Shown: positions 1 through 8,109 of the stretch, in pieces
Numbering within the stretch: position 1 is the stretch's first letter
Layout: each line of letters begins with the position of its first letter
Assembly (NCBI GenBank): GCA_963737835.1
Contig: CAVTUH010000001.1
Span: 2,666,001 to 2,730,000, forward strand
Direction: 5' to 3'
DNA from: Palsa-1248 sp963737835
Lineage (GTDB): Bacteria; Gemmatimonadota; Gemmatimonadetes; Gemmatimonadales; Gemmatimonadaceae
DNA length: 64,000 bases
Program-made: the position numbers and the translations under genes
Notes under the pieces: generated by a model
Database searches by the model: none
What the model saw: only the letters and a program-made list of their open reading frames with translations
Told to the model about the DNA's origin: nothing

Positions 1-1
1 T

Positions 2-371
2 CGTGCGAGCACGAGCGGCCGTGCGAGCGACACGCTGTCGATGTTCCACGCTCCGGTCGCGCTTGCGTATGGCGAAGGGCTGGCCGAGACGAGTGTGGCT
101 GGGCACGGCGATACCGTGGTGGTCGCCTACCAGGATCCCAATCTGCAGATCCCGCAGCTCGATGCTCGCCGTGTCCGTGACGGCGGGGCACAGCTTTCCA
201 GATCGGGTCGACGTGTCCGGCAGCGGCATCGCCGCATCGGCGCCGGTCGTCGCGCTCGAGGACGATACCGTCGCCGTCGCATGGCGTGCGGCGGCGCCGG
301 TCCCTGTGAGCGCACAGCCCAGGACGCCGCCGCCCGGGGAGCGAGTGGTTCGCCTCGGGGTCATGCAGTGA
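2..371 (+). CDS. C-terminal part of a BNR/sialidase-like beta-propeller exoprotein, probably frameshifted
   Basis: The gene enters from outside the window, so only its 3' end is visible. Reading from position 2 gives propeller-like sequence including VAGHGDTVVVAYQDPN. Near position 158 coherent sequence moves to the next frame (starting at 159), giving SVTAGHSFPDRV and PVVALEDDTVAVAW before the stop at 369-371. Blades of the form 'D-x-V-x-V-A-Y/W ... S-x-x-x-G-x-x-F' are typical of BNR/exo-alpha-sialidase-type repeats in secreted proteins. The jump behaves like one extra base near 158 (CAG-C-TCG). It could be a sequencing error or a real lesion. No catalytic residue can be identified from this fragment, so enzymatic function is not claimed. 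Confidence 0.45.
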   Translation, partial: VRARAAVRATRCRCSTLRSRLRMAKGWPRRVWLGTAIPWWSPTRIPICRSRSSMLAVSVTAGHSFPDRVDVSGSGIAASAPVVALEDDTVAVAWRAAAPVPVSAQPRTPPPGERVVRLGVMQ

Positions 372-686
372 TGCGGACCGCGCGCCAGGGCGACACATGC
401 GTCGTCGCGACCGACGGGGCGATCGCGGACGGCGACAGAGGGCGACGCATGCAGTGCCCGTATCCACTGATCAGAGGGGCCGTGCCGCCAGTGCACTTTC
501 CGTCTTTCCCCTGCTGGCTCCGCGCTCGTCCCTCTGGCGTGCAGCGCCGCTTCCCTCTGGTTTCTTGTCTCTGGGCTCTGTACTTTGCACCGCGTCTGCG
601 CCCACTCGTAGGCGCGTCGCTGACGGCCAGCGGCGCACGGGCGAGAAGGTACTGCCACGGTCCCACTTCCCGAGGAGCGACATCCG
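372..686. other. Intergenic region with degenerate palindromic repeats, no gene seen
   Basis: About 315 bases without a credible coding frame. Bases 386-470 contain two degenerate copies of the GGGCGACGC...GCGTCGCCC palindrome found elsewhere in the window (around 388-410 and 441-455), followed by pyrimidine-rich tracts at 495-590. A GAGGAG ribosome binding site for the next gene lies at 671-676. No clear promoter hexamers were recognised. Confidence 0.5.
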
Positions 687-1034
687 ATGGCCACCAAAAA
701 GAAAAAGGCTGCGAAGAAGACCAAGCGTGCGGGCAAGAAGGCAGCACGCCGCCCCGCAAAGAAGGCCGCATCCAAGCGGAAGCCGAATGCCGCATTCATG
801 AAGCCAATGCAGCCGTCCGCGCAGCTGGCCCTCGTTGTCGGATCGCAACCCATGCCGCGCACCGAGGTGACGAAGAAGTTGTGGGGATACATCAAGCGGA
901 AGGGACTGCAGGACTCGAAGGAGCGTCGCATGATCAACGCCGACGACCAGCTCAAGGCGGTCTTCGGTGGCAAGACCCGGGTGTCGATGTTCGACATGAC
1001 GAAACTCGTCAGCCGGCACCTCAAGGACGCGTAG
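687..1034 (+). CDS. SWIB/MDM2-domain protein with histone H1-like lysine-rich N-terminus
   Basis: A 115-residue basic protein. Residues 1-33 are Lys/Ala/Arg rich (KKKKAAKKTKRAGKKAARR), like the tail of histone H1 or bacterial Hc1. Residues about 38-113 form an SWIB domain: the family pattern 'LA.V.G...MPRTEV.KKLW.YIK...LQD...R..I..D..L..VF' is visible and ends in SRHLK. SWIB domains are chromatin-associated in eukaryotes. Stand-alone bacterial versions (also in Chlamydia and many environmental bacteria) are presumed nucleoid or DNA-binding proteins, but the exact role is unknown. A strong GAGGAG site precedes the ATG. It is monocistronic in appearance; the downstream signal peptidase gene begins 73 bases later. 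Confidence 0.9.
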   Translation: MATKKKKAAKKTKRAGKKAARRPAKKAASKRKPNAAFMKPMQPSAQLALVVGSQPMPRTEVTKKLWGYIKRKGLQDSKERRMINADDQLKAVFGGKTRVSMFDMTKLVSRHLKDA

Positions 1035-1107
1035 CTCTGTCCCACTCGGTGCGTCGCCGGCACACGCCGCATCGGCGCCCGGCGACGCCGGCGAGGTCGG
1101 AGTTGCA

Positions 1108-1929
1108 ATGATGGTGAGTCCGCCGCCAGGGCGGCGCGGCCAGCGCCCAGGTCAGTCGGCGGCCGATGGATCGAGCACTGCAGCACGTGCAACGCCTGCG
1201 CGTGCTGCGGCGTCAGTGCGCCGTGCGCACGCGTGGGAAAATGCGAAGTCGATCATCGGCGCGATCCTGATCTTTCTGTTCGTTCGCATCTTCCTGGTCG
1301 AAGCGTATCGCATCCCGTCGAGCAGCATGGTGCCGACGCTGCTGGTCGGCGATTGGCTGTTCGTGAACAAGCTGGTGTTTGGGCCGCACGTCCCCGTGCT
1401 CGATGTCAGCATGCCAGGCTACGCGCAGCCCAAGCGACAGGACGTGGTGGTGTTCGTCTCGCCGCCGCAGCTCGACAACGGTGACGACACCACGCCGACC
1501 CTGGTCAAGCGCCTGTGGGGACTGCCGGGTGATACGGTGCTCATGCGGAACGGCGTGCTCTCCGTCAACGGCGTTTCGTATCCGCAGGGACCCGCGTTTG
1601 CAGGGAATCAAACGCAGCCGGACGGCACCGACCCCCACTTCGCCTGGCAACGGGCATACGGGCTGACCAATACACGGCTCGGATCGGCGCCGGCGGAGCC
1701 GACGCACGACAATTGGGGGCCGTTGCTCGTCCCGCCGGCGCATTATTTCATGTTGGGCGACAACCGCTATGAGTCGAAGGACGGTCGCTACTGGGGCTTC
1801 GTGCCGCGCAAGAACTTTCGGGGCCGCCCTCTCTTCGTGTATTACTCGTACGATCCCGAGGCGGGCCTCGACTACTTCCGTATCTTCACCGAAATCCGCT
1901 GGGGTCGCATCGGGCATTGGATCCGTTAG
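1108..1929 (+). CDS. lepB: Signal peptidase I
   Basis: A 273-residue inner-membrane serine protease of the S26 family that removes signal peptides from exported proteins. After a 45-residue Pro/Ala-rich cytoplasmic N-terminus there is one membrane segment (about 48-66). Next comes the catalytic motif IPSSSMVPTLLVGDWLFVNK, with nucleophile Ser73, and then LVKRLWGLPGD with the general-base Lys134. Box E, GDNRYESKDGRYWGFVPR, lies near residue 220. Length and motif order match type I signal peptidases with one membrane anchor. Two adjacent ATG codons are possible starts; a GGAG-like site lies just upstream. The protease is expected to act on the many exported proteins encoded in this window. Confidence 0.95.
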   Translation: MMVSPPPGRRGQRPGQSAADGSSTAARATPARAAASVRRAHAWENAKSIIGAILIFLFVRIFLVEAYRIPSSSMVPTLLVGDWLFVNKLVFGPHVPVLDVSMPGYAQPKRQDVVVFVSPPQLDNGDDTTPTLVKRLWGLPGDTVLMRNGVLSVNGVSYPQGPAFAGNQTQPDGTDPHFAWQRAYGLTNTRLGSAPAEPTHDNWGPLLVPPAHYFMLGDNRYESKDGRYWGFVPRKNFRGRPLFVYYSYDPEAGLDYFRIFTEIRWGRIGHWIR

Positions 1930-2096
1930 GGTCTCGCTTTTGCACAGTAGCTCAGGCCGTCCGGACGGGCGCTGGGCGTCCGAGACGGTCGAACCGCAGA
2001 GCGAGTAGAGCGTAGACAGGGCCACGAGCGGGGTGTCTACCAGCGGGCGGCGGGGCCGGGGTTGCAGAGTTGCGCTCAGCTACGGAGGTGTCATCC

Positions 2097-2597
2097 ATGA
2101 CCGACCGAACGCAGGAGACTCACGCCGCTCCGATCGATCTGCCGCTGACACTGTTTGGGATCGGTCTGGGTGTGGACGTGCTCGGCCGGATTGTCGGGAG
2201 CGCCAAGCTCCAACAGATGGCCCGCTACGTGATGCCCGCTGCGGCCGCGGCCGCAGCGTTCGCAGCTGCGGGGGGCTTCGCTGACACGCGCGCCACACCC
2301 GAGAGAGGGTCGGCCATCAGGTCGCGGCGACCTCGTTTCTCGACGGTGCCGATGGCGAGCGCGGCGGCGGCCCTGGCCGTGTGGCGGTGGCGGCGCGGGC
2401 GCGCGAGCGTGCCGTATCTCGCTCTTGGGCTGGCCGCCATCGGCGCGGTCGCGCGCAGCGGCAACGGCGCACGCCGGTTCGAGCACGCCACCAGCTCCGA
2501 GGGGGGAGAGGGTGTCGTGGGGCCGCGAGAAGTGGCGACGGCACAGGGCGCGGCCGCACTACGCACCGAAGCCGCGGATCGGTTGCGAGGACTTTGA
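2097..2597 (+). CDS. Small multi-pass membrane protein, DUF2231-like
   Basis: A 166-residue protein with several short hydrophobic stretches: LPLTLFGIGLGVDVLGRIVG, an Ala-rich segment ending in FAAAGGFADTRAT, and later ones at PMASAAAALAVWRW and PYLALGLAAIGAVA. The arrangement, including the 'GFADxxAT' stretch after the second segment, resembles DUF2231 membrane proteins, but similarity is weak. The ATG at 2097 is preferred over an upstream in-frame start because GGAGG lies at proper distance before it. It follows lepB in the same direction after 167 bases. Function is unknown. Confidence 0.6.
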   Translation: MTDRTQETHAAPIDLPLTLFGIGLGVDVLGRIVGSAKLQQMARYVMPAAAAAAAFAAAGGFADTRATPERGSAIRSRRPRFSTVPMASAAAALAVWRWRRGRASVPYLALGLAAIGAVARSGNGARRFEHATSSEGGEGVVGPREVATAQGAAALRTEAADRLRGL

Positions 2598-2680
2598 CGG
2601 CCGCGATTCGAGGCCCGAATCTCGGCTCTTATTCCCACCGCTCTGGCTCGTCGGCGGGTGGTGCACTACCTTAGCGTCAC

Positions 2681-3211
2681 ATGGTCGGCTACTTCCCGCG
2701 ACACACCATCGCCTGGAAGATCGAAGAGCCGGCGGCGTTCCGCGCGCTCACGCTGTCGCTCGTCGGGAGCGGCCTCCTCGCGGGTGTCGTCCTGCACCTC
2801 GTCCGTACACTCGCCCTCGCGTACATCCCAGAGGGGCGGTGGATGCTGTTAACGATCCTCAATGCCGCCATTCTGCTCGCGCTCCTGGCCGCCGCGGCGG
2901 CGCATTTGGCGAATTTTCCGCTGCGGCACTGGATTTGGCGCGCGCCGAGTTTTGCGGCGATCGCGGCAATGGCCACGATCGCGACCAGTGCCGTGCTCGT
3001 CGCCCTGCACCGTGAGCGCGTCGGCTCGTCGCACGCGAACTGGCACGCCTGGCCATCAATGGCGGCGGGCTTTCTCATCACGGATCTGATCTCCGTTTGT
3101 CTCTTCGCGGCGCTGCTCGCCGGGGTCGTGCAGCTCGTTCGGTCGGCGCTCGTCCGACACGAGCACCGGGAGTCGACCGTCGAAGCCATTCACGAGGGGC
3201 GCGTGGGCTGA
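2681..3211 (+). CDS. Predicted four-helix integral membrane protein, unknown function
   Basis: A 176-residue protein with about four membrane segments (roughly residues 25-47, 57-80, 90-108 and 128-152) separated by short charged loops, ending in a polar C-terminus. No recognised motif. It lies 57 bases upstream of the homoserine kinase gene in the same direction and may be cotranscribed with it, but nothing connects it to threonine synthesis. There is no obvious ribosome binding site before the ATG. Confidence 0.6.
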   Translation: MVGYFPRHTIAWKIEEPAAFRALTLSLVGSGLLAGVVLHLVRTLALAYIPEGRWMLLTILNAAILLALLAAAAAHLANFPLRHWIWRAPSFAAIAAMATIATSAVLVALHRERVGSSHANWHAWPSMAAGFLITDLISVCLFAALLAGVVQLVRSALVRHEHRESTVEAIHEGRVG

Positions 3212-3268
3212 GCCCGCGCGCGGACCGAGGGCAGGCGGCTGTCTCGTCCCACTGAGGCGCTCGGCGCG

Positions 3269-4225
3269 ATGCCGGCGTCGCTCGCGTTCCACGGCGCGCG
3301 TGAGCCACGGCGCGCGCACGTCCGCGTCCCGTGCAGCACATCGAATCTGGGCGCCGGATTCGACTGCATCGGGCTCGCTCTGGCGCGGTATCTGACGGCC
3401 GATTTCGTTCCCACGCCCGGATCGTCGGGCTTGCGCGTGGATCGACGCGGCACGCTGCGCGCGCTGGATGACCGGCCGGACACGCACGATCTGTTTCTGC
3501 GCGTGTTCCGCCGCACGCTCGAGATCATGGGCGCGGGCACCACGGACGGCACGCTCACGCTCGACTCGGAGATCCCCATCGGGCGTGGGCTGGGCTCGTC
3601 AGCCGCGGCCGTCGTCGGTGCGATCGCGCTCGCCATGGCGAGTCGCGATGTCGATGCGTCGACTGAGCGCGTGCTGCATCTCGCGCAGGAGCACGAGAGC
3701 CATCTCGACAATGTCGCACCCGCACTCCTGGGCGGTCTCGTCGCCGTCGCGCGGGACGAGCAGGATCGGCCGCACGCGTTTCAGCTGCCGCTGTCGGAGC
3801 ACGTTGGACTCGCGTTCGCGGCCCCGGGCGTCGAGCTCGAGACGCAGCAGGCGCGCGCGGCGCTGCCCGAGCGCGTCCCCCTTCGCGACGCCGTGCACAA
3901 TCTCGGCGCGCTCGCCGCGCTCACGCGCGCGCTTGCGACCGGCGATCGTGCGTTGCTCGACCTGGGCTTCAGCGACCGGCTCCACGTGCGTGTTCGCATC
4001 GCGCTCATCCCTGGTGCCGACGCGGCGATCGATGCGGCGCGAGGGGCCGGGGCGTGGGGCGCGACCGTCTCTGGCGCCGGGTCCGGGCTGATCGCGATCG
4101 GCGACCCGTCACGCGCGGGCGACATCGCGGACGCGATGGCGGGTGCGTTCCGTCGCGTGACGGGGCCGTATGGCATCATCGCCTTTCCTGTCGAACCCGC
4201 CGCGCGCGGCCTGACGCATGGGTGA
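3269..4225 (+). CDS. thrB: Homoserine kinase
   Basis: A 318-residue cytoplasmic enzyme of the GHMP kinase family that phosphorylates L-homoserine with ATP in threonine biosynthesis. The N-terminal substrate motif VPCSTSNLGAGFDCIG (about residues 20-35) and the glycine-rich ATP loop PIGRGLGSSAAAVVGA (about 103-118) are intact, and the C-terminal GHMP motif AWGATVSGAGSGLIA is present. Its stop overlaps the start of thrC by 8 bases, so the two are translationally coupled. The homoserine dehydrogenase gene that often completes this cluster is not in the window. Confidence 0.95.
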   Translation: MPASLAFHGAREPRRAHVRVPCSTSNLGAGFDCIGLALARYLTADFVPTPGSSGLRVDRRGTLRALDDRPDTHDLFLRVFRRTLEIMGAGTTDGTLTLDSEIPIGRGLGSSAAAVVGAIALAMASRDVDASTERVLHLAQEHESHLDNVAPALLGGLVAVARDEQDRPHAFQLPLSEHVGLAFAAPGVELETQQARAALPERVPLRDAVHNLGALAALTRALATGDRALLDLGFSDRLHVRVRIALIPGADAAIDAARGAGAWGATVSGAGSGLIAIGDPSRAGDIADAMAGAFRRVTGPYGIIAFPVEPAARGLTHG

Positions 4226-5336
4226 GCTCGAGGCGGAGAGCCTCCGCCAATCCGCGCTCACCGAAGCTGGCGCTCGGCGCGGCGGACGGCGTGGCGTCAT
4301 CGCCCGCTATGCGTCGTTGCTGCCTGTCACGAGTGCAACGCCCGAGCTGACGCTCCTCGAGGGGGACACGCCGCTCCTCAGAACGCCGCGGCTCGCGCGG
4401 TGGGTCGGCGTCGATGAGCTCTGGGTGAAGTTCGAAGGGATGAATCCCACCGGATCCTTCAAGGATCGTGGGATGGTCGTCGCAGTCGCGAAGGCGGTCG
4501 AGCGGGGTGTCGACACGGTGCTCTGCGCGTCGACTGGCAACACCGCGGCGAGCGCCGCCGCTTATGCGGCTCGTGCGGGGCTCCGGGCCGTCGTCCTGCT
4601 CCCACAGGGCGGCGTGGCCGGGGCGAAGGTCTCCCAGGCGCTCGCCTACGGTGCCCGTGCGGTCCTTGTGGACGGGAACTTCGACGCCGCGCTGGACGCC
4701 GCACGACAGCTCACGGATCGACGTCCGATGGAGCTCGTCAACTCCGTCAATCCACACCGCATCGCCGGCCAGGCGACGGCCGCCTACGAGATCTGCGACA
4801 CGCTCGGCGGCGCCCCCGACCTGCTGGCGCTGCCTGTCGGCAACGGCGGGAACATCTCGGCATACTGGGCGGGCTTTCGGCGGTACCACCGCGACGGCCG
4901 CATCGACCATTTGCCGGTCATTCTGGGTGCGCAGGCGGCCGGCGCAGCGCCACTCGTGCGCGGGCGGCCGATCGAGCACCCCGACACCATCGCGAGCGCG
5001 ATCCGCATTGGCAGGCCCGCCAGCTGGCACACGGCGGTCGCCGCGGCGCACGAGTCCGGGGGTGCGTTCGTGTCCGTCTCGGACGACGAGATCCTCGAAG
5101 CGTACCGCGCAATCGGACGACTCGAGGGTATTTTCTGCGAGCCAGCCTCCGCCGCCGGTATCGCCGGGCTACGACGGCGTGTCGCAGACGGGGCCACGCA
5201 GGCCGCGCAACGCTGCGTATGCGTGTGTACCGGTCATGGACTCAAGGACTCGCAGTACGCGCCGCAACTCGACGAGCGCTCGCCCGTCGTCCCGGCAACC
5301 GTCGACGCGGTCGAACGTGCGCTGACGCACTCGTAG
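4218..5336 (+). CDS. thrC: Threonine synthase
   Basis: A 372-residue PLP-dependent fold-type II enzyme converting O-phosphohomoserine to threonine. The PLP-lysine motif FEGMNPTGSFKDRG gives Lys82, and the ASTGNTAAS phosphate loop and the GNGGNISAYWAGF loop are clear. It belongs to the shorter threonine synthase class. It starts at an ATG inside the last codons of thrB, an 8-base overlap indicating one operon. The C-terminus ends normally with an ACTG-family helix and no repeat-derived tail. Confidence 0.95.
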   Translation: MGELEAESLRQSALTEAGARRGGRRGVIARYASLLPVTSATPELTLLEGDTPLLRTPRLARWVGVDELWVKFEGMNPTGSFKDRGMVVAVAKAVERGVDTVLCASTGNTAASAAAYAARAGLRAVVLLPQGGVAGAKVSQALAYGARAVLVDGNFDAALDAARQLTDRRPMELVNSVNPHRIAGQATAAYEICDTLGGAPDLLALPVGNGGNISAYWAGFRRYHRDGRIDHLPVILGAQAAGAAPLVRGRPIEHPDTIASAIRIGRPASWHTAVAAAHESGGAFVSVSDDEILEAYRAIGRLEGIFCEPASAAGIAGLRRRVADGATQAAQRCVCVCTGHGLKDSQYAPQLDERSPVVPATVDAVERALTHS

Positions 5337-5428
5337 GGGGGCGAAAGGCGACAACCGCGCCGGCGGCCGGCGCGGGCCGGTTATGTTTCGGTCGACGTGG
5401 TAGTCTCAACCTCCTGAGGAGTTTCAGA

Positions 5429-5896
5429 ATGTACGATGAACGTTTGGTCGCGCCAATGCGCCGGGAGCTGACGCGGCTCGGAGTCGAGGAGCTGCGCACG
5501 CCGGAGGCGGTGGACTCGACGCTGCGCGCATCGCGCGGGACGACCCTAGTCGTGGTCAACTCCGTGTGCGGGTGCGCTGCGCGGAACGCGCGTCCCGCCG
5601 TCGCAATGGCGGTGCAGCACGCGGTCAAGCCCGACCGGCTCACGACAGTCTTTGCCGGCCAGGACGTCGACGCCACGCGCCAGGCGCGGAGCTATTTCAT
5701 CGGGTATGCTCCGTCATCGCCGCAGATCGCGCTCCTCAAGGAGGGGCGGCTCGTGTTCATGCTGGAGCGCTACCAGATCGAGGGGCGGTCGGCCGAGGCG
5801 ATCGCCGGTGATCTCATGGGCGCCTTTGACCGATATTGCGCGCCGGCCGGTGCGGCGGAGGAAGGGCGAGGCATGCCTCGCCCCTCCGTCGCGTAG
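5429..5896 (+). CDS. BrxA/BrxB-family bacilliredoxin with a repeat-encoded C-terminal tail
   Basis: A 155-residue thioredoxin-fold protein of the bacilliredoxin family (former DUF1094), which removes bacillithiol-type mixed disulfides. The family CGC active site appears in VVVNSVCGCAARNARP. Family members normally end near 'FDRYC', which is present at about residue 142. The last residues (EEGRGMPRPSVA) are encoded by a GGGCGAGGC palindromic repeat that also brings the stop codon, so the tail is probably an acquired extension. The start at 5429 has a GAGGAG site just upstream. Whether this organism makes bacillithiol cannot be judged from the window. Confidence 0.88.
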   Translation: MYDERLVAPMRRELTRLGVEELRTPEAVDSTLRASRGTTLVVVNSVCGCAARNARPAVAMAVQHAVKPDRLTTVFAGQDVDATRQARSYFIGYAPSSPQIALLKEGRLVFMLERYQIEGRSAEAIAGDLMGAFDRYCAPAGAAEEGRGMPRPSVA

Positions 5897-5958
5897 GGGT
5901 CGGGAAGGGCGAGGCATCCCTCGCCTCTACATGAACGGGCGAGGTCTGCCTCGCCCCT
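5864..5958. repeat. Three tandem palindromes GGGCGAGGC...GCCTCGCCC
   Basis: Copies at 5864-5885, 5907-5928 and 5937-5958 share GGGCGAGG-n3/4-CCTCGCC followed by CCT or TCT. The first is translated as the tail of the bacilliredoxin. The other two fill the gap before the response regulator gene. They can fold into strong hairpins, but no T-tract follows, so a simple intrinsic terminator is not indicated. The module resembles the GGGCGACGC palindromes elsewhere in the window. Confidence 0.85.
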
Positions 5959-5979
5959 GTTGTCGATCGGAGCTCCCCC

Positions 5980-6648
5980 TTGCGCTTACTCATCGTCGAG
6001 GACGATCGCGAGCTCGCGCAGATCCTCGCGCAAGGATTCGGCGAGCACCACATCGAGGTGGTCGTCGCGGACAGCATGGCGCAGGGTCGCGAGCGAGCTG
6101 CGCTCGGGACGTACGAGGTCATCCTGTTGGACGTGTTGCTGCCGGACGGGAGTGGCTTCGATCTGTGCGCCTCGCTGCGCGGGCGTGGTAGCACGACCCC
6201 GATCCTCATGCTGACGGCTCGCGATGCAATCGACGACCGGGTGCGCGGGCTCGAGGCCGGCGCGGACGACTACCTGATCAAGCCGTTCGCGTTCCGTGAG
6301 CTCCTCGCACGCGTGCGTGCGCTGGCACGGCGGCGGCCCGCCATCGCGCCGCAACGGGTGGCGCTGGCCGACCTGGAGGTCGATCTCTCGACTCGACATG
6401 TCGCGCGGGCCGGGCGCTCGATTACGCTGACCGCCCGCGAGTTTGCGCTGCTCGAGTTCTTTGCGCGGCACGAGGGTATCGTTGTCGATCGCGCGGCCAT
6501 CGCCGCGCATGTGTGGGACGACAATCACGATCCGTTCACCAACGTGCTCGAGGTGCTCGTGCGACGACTGCGCCGAAAGATCGACGACGAGTTCGAGCCG
6601 AAGCTGATCCATACGATTCGTGGCGCCGGATACCGGTTCGGTCTCTGA
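5980..6648 (+). CDS. OmpR/PhoB-family response regulator
   Basis: A 222-residue two-component response regulator. The receiver domain has the acidic pair in LLIVEDD, phospho-acceptor Asp51 in VILLDVLLP, and Lys in LIKPF. It is followed by a winged-helix DNA-binding domain (about 125-222) with the typical LTAREFALLEFFARHEG and NVLEVLVRRLRRKID segments. The start is TTG at 5980, with GGAG seven bases before it; no better ATG exists. It overlaps the sensor kinase gene by 29 bases, which is its likely partner. The targets are unknown, but the adjacent efflux operon is an obvious candidate. Confidence 0.93.
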   Translation: MRLLIVEDDRELAQILAQGFGEHHIEVVVADSMAQGRERAALGTYEVILLDVLLPDGSGFDLCASLRGRGSTTPILMLTARDAIDDRVRGLEAGADDYLIKPFAFRELLARVRALARRRPAIAPQRVALADLEVDLSTRHVARAGRSITLTAREFALLEFFARHEGIVVDRAAIAAHVWDDNHDPFTNVLEVLVRRLRRKIDDEFEPKLIHTIRGAGYRFGL

Positions 6649-8074
6649 CACTGCGGCAGGCGTCGTGGCCTCCGAAGCTGCGACGGGCGCCGCTGCCGCG
6701 GTCCGCACGACGCGGAGTGGAGGCGGCGCACCCACCGAGCGGCGGCTCGACCATGTGACGCCGCGGCCCGGCCGGGCCGCGCTCGCGCGGCGTGCGCTGC
6801 TCGGGCTGCGGCTGCGCCTGACGGCGTGGTACGTCGGGACGTTCGCGCTCATTCTCCTCATGTTGGGGACCGCGCTCTTCGCGGCGATCGCGCACCAGAT
6901 TGCGGCGGATCTCGAGACGTCGCTGCACGCGGCGACGCGCGCGATCGCGCAGGCGGCTGCGATCCGCGAGGTGGAGGCCGTATCGGCCAAGGGCGCCGCC
7001 GACGCGGTCCAGGAGCTCACGATTCCGGGGCGTGCGCTCTATCTGTTCGATTCAGCGGGCCGCCCGCTCACGCCGGCGCAGGCGGACTCCACGGTCACGG
7101 CGGTTGCCCAGCTGGCCGCGACGGCGCAGGACGGGCAGGCGGACCGGCATTTCAAGCGAAAGAGTCGGGGGCGTGGCGAACGCGACTTCCAGGTGCATGC
7201 GGAGCGCTTCACGCTCGCCAGCGGCAACCGCTATGTCGCTGCGGCGCTCGCGGATCGTGTGGAGCTCGAGGACCGCTACGCGTCACTCATCGCCGCGCTG
7301 GCCGGCGGTGCGGCGGCGGCGTTGCTCCTCGTTGCAGCGGGTGGCTGGTTCCTGGCGGGCAAGTCGACGGCGCCGATCGAGCGGACGATGGCGCAGATGC
7401 GGCAGTTCATGGCCGACGCCGCGCACGAGTTGCGCACGCCGGTGGCGGTGTTGCGGAGCCGCGCTGAGGTCGCGCTGCAGCGCGAGCGCGACCCGGCGGC
7501 GTACGCGGCGGCGTTGGAAGCCGTCGGTGTCGAGGCAGAACGGATCGGGAGTATCGTCGACGATCTGCTGACCCTCGCGCGGGCCGACGCGGGGGAACGG
7601 CCCATCGTCCGCGAGCGCGTGTATCTCGACGATATGGCGCTCGACGCGGTCGACGGAGTGCGCGTGCTGGCCGAGCGACGCGGCGTGGAGCTCGCGGTAC
7701 CCGAATTCGAGGAGGCGGCGGTCGAGGCGGATCCCCTCCTGCTGCGACAGCTGATCGTGATCGTGCTCGACAACGCGATCAAGTTCACCCCCGCCGGCGG
7801 GCGGGTGTCGCTGCGGGTACGCGCCGACGGCGGCCGTTCCGCGCTGATTCTCGTGGAGGACACGGGGATCGGCATCCCGGCCGATGACCTCGCTCACATC
7901 TTCGATCGGTTCTATCGGGGGGGTGACGCACGAGCGAGAGGCGACGGCGCCGGTCTGGGTCTGTCGATCGCCCGATGGATCGCGGACGCGCATGGCGCGA
8001 GCATCGACGTCGTCTCCACGCCCGCCAGCGGGACGCAGGTGACGATACGGTTTCCGACAGGGGTCCCCATGTAA
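6620..8074 (+). CDS. Membrane sensor histidine kinase
   Basis: A 484-residue kinase partner of the preceding regulator. It has a membrane segment near 70-92, a periplasmic sensor region (about 95-222), a second membrane segment (about 224-246), a HisKA H-box FMADAAHELRTP with His269, and a HATPase_c domain with DNAIKF (N box), VEDTGIGIP (G1), FDRFYRG (F) and GAGLGLSIA (G2). The start is GTG at 6620 inside the regulator gene; a later GTG at 6665 is an alternative because the first 45 residues are low complexity. The layout matches heavy-metal or envelope-stress kinases next to RND efflux genes, but the ligand is not visible. Confidence 0.93.
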   Translation: MAPDTGSVSDTAAGVVASEAATGAAAAVRTTRSGGGAPTERRLDHVTPRPGRAALARRALLGLRLRLTAWYVGTFALILLMLGTALFAAIAHQIAADLETSLHAATRAIAQAAAIREVEAVSAKGAADAVQELTIPGRALYLFDSAGRPLTPAQADSTVTAVAQLAATAQDGQADRHFKRKSRGRGERDFQVHAERFTLASGNRYVAAALADRVELEDRYASLIAALAGGAAAALLLVAAGGWFLAGKSTAPIERTMAQMRQFMADAAHELRTPVAVLRSRAEVALQRERDPAAYAAALEAVGVEAERIGSIVDDLLTLARADAGERPIVRERVYLDDMALDAVDGVRVLAERRGVELAVPEFEEAAVEADPLLLRQLIVIVLDNAIKFTPAGGRVSLRVRADGGRSALILVEDTGIGIPADDLAHIFDRFYRGGDARARGDGAGLGLSIARWIADAHGASIDVVSTPASGTQVTIRFPTGVPM

Positions 8075-8109
8075 TGCTCCTGACAGCTACACGCGGCTAG
8101 CGTTCCCGC

